Source: Rutidosis leptorrhynchoides | Taxonomy: Eukaryota > Streptophyta > Magnoliopsida > Asterales > Asteraceae | Length of the DNA: 64,000 nucleotides | Assembly (NCBI RefSeq): GCF_046630445.1 | Contig: NC_092340.1 | Span: 17,338,001 to 17,402,000, forward strand | Direction of reading: 5' to 3' | Shown here: piece by piece, positions 58,536-64,000 of the stretch | Layout: every line of letters begins with the position of its first letter | Numbering within the stretch: the first letter of the stretch is position 1 | The notes under the pieces: model-generated | Database searches by the model: none | Told to the model about the DNA's origin: nothing | The model's input: only the letters and a program-made list of their open reading frames with translations | Position numbers and translations under genes: made by a program

Positions 58536-58885
58536 CAAATAGCGAGACGATGATTTATAGAAGTAAATGACCAAAACACTCGAAAGTTTAAGATATACTT
58601 TGAGTGGTATAGTTTATGGGTAACTTAAGGCTATATTTTGACAAAGGTACGTGACACGAAACGTAAAATGCAAGTTTTCTAAATGTACGAAAGAACGTTC
58701 GAAATACCGGAACCGGGACATAAGTCGAGTGATGACGTACGACTTATCGGAATTAAAATTACAAATCAACTATGCACGTGAATTTAATATAATATATAAT
58801 TAATTATTTAAATTATATATATTATATATTTATTTATTATGTCGACAAGCTAGATTACAAAAACAATTTGAGCTGGCAATTGATC

Positions 58886-58933
58886 TCATGCGATCGCATG
58901 AGTATTGCACTCCAGAGTCATGCGATCGCATGA
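58886..58933 (+). promoter_or_regulatory. Word cassette of LTR G
   Basis: Two perfect palindromes TCATGCGATCGCATGA at 58886 and 58918, 32 bp apart; the TATA box (58955-58961) starts 21 bp after the second. Confidence 0.7.
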
Positions 58934-59015
58934 CCACAGGGATCAGCAAACATCTATAAATTCGAGCGAGTTCAGGCTTAATCACACACACATATATTCA
59001 TTTTTACTCCGTATT

Positions 59016-59017
59016 TA

Positions 59018-59114
<97 letters not shown>
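59016..59114. repeat. (TTA)n microsatellite
   Basis: About 100 bp of TTA/ATT downstream of the LTR G TATA box. Confidence 0.9.
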
Positions 59115-59115
<1 letters not shown>

Positions 59116-60848
59116 GATTAATATTATTATTAATCTTATTATTATTATTAGTAGTATTAATATTATACATAAAATACTACGACGAGGTCTTGAGCGTGTC
59201 ACTTTCAAAATGGGTTTTCAATCGGGATAGAGCTAAGGAAACTATGGGTTATAGCTATGGAGGTTATGGGTAATGTTCATGAGTATTGTTCGCAAGTCAA
59301 ACCTAATGTTTATCATCTCCGTTGCGTCTACGTACTTTTCTACAATATTGATACGTGAGCATTCATATCTTATCTTTTATATATTAATTGTGTATCCATG
59401 TCTAGTGCTCGAGTATATATATTTATGCATGCTTGTATACTAAATTTCATCGTTAAACAGTTTATGATGAATCACGAATTACATACATATATTACTGATA
59501 AAAGATATATGATATGCATGTTTTTGGAAAGCTGGCGAAAAATCAATAACTTTTCATTTAGAAATCGCGTAATTTCGATGAACGAATTAAAAGTTATGGT
59601 CAATTGAATTATGATTGACGTTAATTGGAATTGCTTTTGAATCTGCAATTAATATTTAAACAACTTGTATGTAAGATTGATAATTTGAATTTTTGAATAT
59701 TACCAGCCGAGTAAATGAATCCTTATTTAAGGCACGTCTCGTTTTGTTGAACAATTGTCAAAATTGACTGTTTTATCATGTTTTAAAGCCTTATAAAAAC
59801 TATAGACTAATTTTACAAGAATTGAGAAACTATGTAAAATGTTAAAATGTTTCGATTGCCATGATCATTTAACTATAGTATTAAGTAAGAATAACTTTTT
59901 GAAATGACTTTTGATAACTTTTGTATGTCGATCTCGAGCATTAGGATTGTGATACACTATGACCAGAACTAGCTTGATAGACATTTATTGACCAACATAT
60001 GTTCTCTAGGTTGAGATCTACGGTTATTTGGTATTCCGAGTTTCGATCACATTTCGGTGAACGACTTTATGTGCTGCTAAAGTGAGTTTCATATGCTCCC
60101 TTTTTAATTGCTTTTGCAATCTATATTTTTGGGCTGAGAATACATGCACTTTATTTTAAACGCAATGGATACAAGTACATACTAAATTCTACACCGAGTT
60201 TAAACCGAAAATCCCTTAGCTTTGGTAACTAGTAACTGCCAGTTATAAGAACTGGTGGGCGCGAGTAGTAGTATATGGATCCATAGGGCTTGATATCCCC
60301 GTCCGAGCTAGAGCGCTAGCCTTTTAACAGACGTATGCTATTTGAGAAGCGTACACGTTGGTTTGCGTGTATTATTAAGATGATTATACAAAGGGTACAA
60401 ATTATATATACGTTAAGTTTAGTTACCAGGGTGCTCTGTTACGTAGAATCATTTGATAAACGTTTCTGGAAGAAACAACTGAAATCTTGTGATCCACCTT
60501 TACATACGATTTATGTGCAACATTAAAACTATGAACTCACCAACCTTTGTGTTGACACTTTTAAGCATGTTTATTCTCAGGTTTATAGAAGTCTTTCGCT
60601 GTTCGCTTATACGTTATACAAGCTATGTGCATGGAGTCATACATGCTTTATTCAAGGAAACGTTGCATTCACCAAATCATCACCGTGTATCTTATTTTGA
60701 CTGCCTTGTCAACGGAAGTACTATTGTAAACTATTATTTACGGTGATTGTCTATATGTAGAAATCATCAGATGTCGAAAACCTTTGATTTAAATATTCAT
60801 TTATGGTGTGCATTTTCAAAAGAATGCAATGTTTACAAAACGTATCAT

Positions 60849-60880
60849 ATAGAGGTCAAATACCTCGCAATGAAATCGAT
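60849..60880 (+). other. Conserved hairpin block near the 3' end of LTR G
   Basis: GAGGTCAAATACCTC can fold with a GAGGT/ACCTC stem, and is followed by GCAATGAAATC. LTR C has GAGGTCAAAACCTC then GCAACGAAATC at the same place. Confidence 0.5.
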
Positions 60881-60927
60881 GAATGACGTGTTCGTCCATA
60901 TGGATTTGGAGCGATCGTCACAAGAAT

Positions 60928-61479
60928 ATAACAAAACCATACTATGGATATATGGTTTATGTGAAGTGATAAAACTAACCTCTTCAACATTTAAAGTGCT
61001 TAAGATTTGTCTTTCCTTGTGTTTAAGGAGAACTCGGTATGCAGAATGGTGGAAAAGTCATCAACGCCCAAACTACATACACATAAAAGGATTCAAATAG
61101 TGACCCAACATAAGCAAGTTTAGCTCAAACTGCAACTTAAAGCAATCAGACTGAATTGCATGATAGTTACAGGTAAATACTAAAACCCATTTACTTATGA
61201 ATAGGTCAATCTGGCTTATGGCTATGAAGAGACAAAACATGTCAAATGGGTCAAAATTCGCCCAAAGATTATTTTTAATACCTAAGATCTCCCGAATAAA
61301 TGTTATAAATAACCAAAAATAATTGAAATGAAACAATTATTGTAAAAAATGACACGCTAATCCTGTTTTAAGAATCAAGAAAATGAAATATAACATGCTT
61401 CGGGTCAACCCTGGCGGACCACAGCCACTGCAACCTGTACAACAAATTACTGGATACTCAACCCACTTCAACCACCATG
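60928..61479. other. Intergenic stretch
   Basis: No gene or repeat recognised. Confidence 0.5.
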
Positions 61480-61785
61480 ATCCGACATAAAAACTGCATG
61501 ATGGTCATCATCATAATCCGGCATAGTAAACTGCATAACGATCGCGATTAACCATCATGATCCAACATATTCCGTAGTAAACTACATCAAAATCATGATT
61601 TACCATCATGATCCGGCATAGTAATCTACAAAATAATCATGATTTACCATCATGATCCGGCATAACAATCACGATTTACCATCATGATTCGGCATGATAA
61701 ACTGCATAAATATCATGATTTATCATCATGATTCTGCATAGTAAACTGCATAATTATCATGATTTATCATCATGATCCGGTCATA
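61480..61785. repeat. Minisatellite with a unit of about 44 bp
   Basis: The box CCATCATGATCCGGCATA with variants starts at about 61551, 61602, 61646, 61678, 61722 and 61766 (gaps 51, 44, 32, 44, 44), each time with ATCATGATTTA before it. Confidence 0.8.
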
Positions 61786-61945
61786 CTCATCAATAACATC
61801 TAATGACTATAACGACTAACAACAAATACGACTACCGGTCAACAATAGAAACTATAAATCTACTCGATACCTATATTTTTATATAAGGCCAACAACTATA
61901 TCTAAAGTTCTTCTGAATGCCAAGTCATCACTTGAGATGAATATC

Positions 61946-62602
61946 TCAGTACAACATATCAACAAATACACTCAATGCAGCTTTCAGAACGTCCTGAGAA
62001 CAAGCTGGTTTCATAATCGTTCTTGCCTGTACAAAGTTATTCATATATTTAGTGTATTACCAAAATTAATAAGACCTTTGTGCTCGTTAAAGTATTTGAC
62101 ATGATGATGATGATACTAATAATAATATTGTTTAGAAAAAATAACGGATAGTAGAAAACGTATTTGACGCATACTAAAGAGACGACTAACTTTAACCACC
62201 CGTTAACTGACCTGCCATATTGCAACTTGTGACTAACACTTAAATACCATATAATATAATACCTTATCAAGATAGTCGTTCAATTCCTTAATACGGCCCA
62301 TGTAATCCAAGTCATCGACACACAAGATAACAACCTTAGAATCAGCACCTGGATCTTCAAACTGAAGGGGACCAGGGTTCCTGTAAATATCATCCATAAG
62401 AATCTAGTTGCATTCTTTCGAAGGAGCCTGTAGTTGCACCATAAATCACCAAATTTCATAATAATGTAACACTTTTAGTTTAGTTAGATATATTTCAGAG
62501 TGAAGTGAAACTTGACATACTCGTATACTTTGCCTCTTAGATCCACCGTGGCAGGATGAACAATAGGTTTACCCAATGCAACATAAGCTTTGAGCACACA
62601 GC
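61946..62602 (-). pseudogene. Pyrophosphate--fructose 6-phosphate 1-phosphotransferase subunit, 3' exons (decayed)
   Basis: Three exon remnants on the minus strand: 62602-62521 (KAYVALGKPIVHPATVDLRG), 62427-62263 (LLRKNATRF; then [36 protein letters not shown]) and 62026-61946 (ARTIMKPACSQDVLKAALSV, then a stop). The wording matches the C-terminus of plant PFP subunits (alpha more likely than beta, from memory), which help interconvert fructose 6-phosphate and fructose 1,6-bisphosphate in the cytosol. Splice sites are kept (GA|GTATGT; TACAG|G). A 1-nt loss after RF in the middle exon breaks the frame. Confidence 0.7.
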
Positions 62603-63153
62603 TGCACAACATAATTGGCATACCGTAATACACTCCTTTTAGATTTGCAACAGTGACACGGATCACAATTGAACAAATAAGATATCAACACAATATAAAC
62701 ATACAAATAATAAACATAGGTGGTAATCTTCACTTTGTCCAAATTTCACCTGTTAGACTCATTTCATTTTAAACTGATCTTATGACAGATGCAATCAAAG
62801 AACCTACAACAATGACATTATATAGTTAGATAAACACCAAAGGGTAACTAAAATACTAAAAATCGAACGAAAAGATCAACACATTTACATACGGTACTAA
62901 TTTACCAACGACACCTACCGAAAAAAAGTTCTAGGTATCTATAATAATTTAAAATCAGCAAGGTTTGTTAATTCAGCAGGTTTTTAACACAAAATAGTAA
63001 CTAAACTACCAAAAAATCAATTAAAAATCAAACCGTTTACAAATCAAGAAGTAATATTTTACTTTTATTTGCAGGTTGCATAAAAATAAATAAGAAATGC
63101 TATATCCACTCATTTTTTTACACAAATTAATTCACACACTGAGTTGGCCAAAT
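62603..63153. other. Stretch upstream of the PFP exons
   Basis: 62610-62670 may hold a damaged preceding exon (VTVANLKG on the minus strand resembles the TVTNLK part of PFP). The remainder shows nothing recognisable. Confidence 0.35.
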
Positions 63154-63323
63154 TGTTAGATGGATATTGTTTATGCATTTATATATTGGATTATTTAGCC
63201 CGTGTTCTATAAAGGCCCGTTAGCTTATCTAGTCCACTAGGTTTAGCCTTTGCTCATTCCTATTTATATGTATGTAATGCGCTTCTATGATTATTCAGAA
63301 ATAATATTCCACACCTTTCATCA
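63154..63323 (+). mobile_element. 5' LTR of a short-LTR Ty1/copia element (H)
   Basis: TGTTAGATGG... to ...CCTTTCATCA, 170 bp, followed 8 bases on by a primer site. Boundaries rest on the TG/CA ends and on the primer site only, because the other LTR is outside the window. Confidence 0.6.
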
Positions 63324-63330
63324 ATTAACG

Positions 63331-63340
63331 TGGTATCAGA
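63331..63340 (+). other. Primer binding site of element H (tRNA-iMet type)
   Basis: TGGTATCAGA, as in element D. Confidence 0.7.
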
Positions 63341-63845
63341 CAAATACCTGTAAACCCTAAACTTGCAAATCAAAACCACCGTCAACCCAAAAAAAAAAAA
63401 ACACCGCCGCACCAATTCTGCAATTTACGCTGTTAATTCCATCAACTACTTCATTTGTTTTTTCTTTTAATCAAAAGGTCCACCGCTTCAATTTGTTACT
63501 CATTCAACACGTATCAATATCTCAAACCTTTTTGTGAGTACACCACTTGCAATCAACAATTTCTTTTGATCTAAATACACGTATGCACTCTATTCTTTCA
63601 ACTTTTGATTTGTGTTTTACCTATCAAGCACGTTCACCCCTAAACCTATCGATCACTGCCACTCCCCAATAACCAACCATCTATCTCTTTTCTTTGCATA
63701 AAATCCCAAAAAAAAAAAATACAGTAATTGATTCCGTTGTGTTTCCAAAAAAAAAAATATCAAGAGAAAAGACAAAGGGAGTGTACCCTTTTTTTTTTTG
63801 CTTGTTGGCTACGTGGTGATAGAAGATTGAAAAATCCACAAAATT

Positions 63846-64000
63846 ATGCAGTCCTATCGACATCAACACGGTATTGGACCTACGGTCTTTTTCAGCGGAC
63901 CGGCTACACCTGCTAACAGCCCATTTATCGGTCCAATGCATCAAGAGACTTTTATACCGATGACATTTAATGCCAACACTCCTCCGGACTACGGGAATTC
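63846..64000 (+). CDS. Start of an internal ORF of element H (partial)
   Basis: ATG at 63846 opens 51 codons to the edge: MQSYRHQHGIGP..., rich in Pro, Thr and Gly, no domain yet. The tail (MTFNANTPPDYGN) resembles the linker before the protease of copia gag-pol, which would mean that gag is shortened or internally deleted. Low certainty. Confidence 0.4.
   Translation, partial: MQSYRHQHGIGPTVFFSGPATPANSPFIGPMHQETFIPMTFNANTPPDYGN

Larger units (their letters stand above)
58100..60922 (+). mobile_element. Solo LTR G (chromovirus-like ends, Athila-like promoter)
   Basis: 2823 bp, TGTGACGACCCG... to ...GATCGTCACA, flanked by AGAAC (58095-58099) and AGAAT (60923-60927). The 3' end shares a hairpin block with LTR C. 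The promoter part (58690-58965) resembles LTR B instead, including the GTTCGAAA...CCGGAACCGGGAC and CAACTATGCAC blocks, the CATGCGATCGCATG words and TATAAATTCG. Confidence 0.8.

Noticed and set aside
58905..59273. Frame with a long Leu run that looks like a membrane segment
   Set aside because: The Leu run is the (TTA)n microsatellite within LTR G.

Overview
This window is repeat-dense nuclear DNA of a eudicot plant. The daisy family (Asteraceae) is the most likely source, judged from the style of the LTR termini and retroelement proteins (TGTAGCGACCCG-type chromovirus LTRs, Athila gag-pol, a SIRE-like copia with a large gag); this is inference, not a database match. I found no intact host gene outside mobile elements. 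The only recognisable host genes are a decayed 3' end of a pyrophosphate-dependent phosphofructokinase (PFP) subunit gene at 61.9-62.6 kb and an F-box gene carried inside a retrotransposon at 23.2-23.9 kb.

Layout. 1-12138: minus-strand Athila-type Ty3/gypsy element (A), with its 5' LTR at 10139-12138 and its 3' LTR off the left edge. A sits inside a plus-strand Athila-type element (B, 12139-34498), whose 3' gene is also split by a minus-strand chromovirus (C, 15045-28143, LTRs of 3.25 kb, TSD TCTAC). B's 3' LTR (30596-34498) is split by a solo Athila LTR (E, 31070-32902, TSD CCATG). B itself lies in a LINE relic (34499-34936 and 37198-37735) that is also broken by solo LTR F (34937-37192, TSD CAACA). 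37.7-38.5 kb holds microsatellites and a cluster of CGTACG-centred words. 38.9-54.6 kb is a large imperfect palindrome of a pseudogene with a SIRE-like Ty1/copia element inserted (D, 39153-52676, LTRs of 483 bp with one mismatch, TSD ATTGT). Then follow a hAT-type MITE (55763-56633), solo LTR G (58100-60922), a 44-bp minisatellite, the PFP pseudogene, and the start of a second small copia element (63154 to the end).

How the parts work together. Each autonomous-type element has gag, protease, RT, RNase H and integrase, and all are damaged by stops or frameshifts. A, B and D also have a gene downstream of pol. In A and B this gene appears to be two exons: a short basic ATG exon, a conserved phase-0 intron of about 635 bp, and a long second exon. 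D has a comparable donor and acceptor in front of its 3' ORF.

Most notable pattern. Short GC-rich palindromic words occur as pairs or arrays just upstream of the LTR TATA box and again upstream of gag and/or the 3' gene. Within one element the same word is used at every site. Between homologous elements the word differs although the flanks align (A: CTCCGCGAGTCGCGGAG; B: CCATGCGATCGCATGG; D: TCGACCGA type). Spacing is 30-32 bp in A, B and G and mostly 21 bp in D, close to three and two helical turns. This looks like an exchangeable, element-specific cis-regulatory cassette. I know of no description of it. A second notable feature is that chromovirus C carries an acidic ORF and an intact F-box ORF between its primer binding site and gag.
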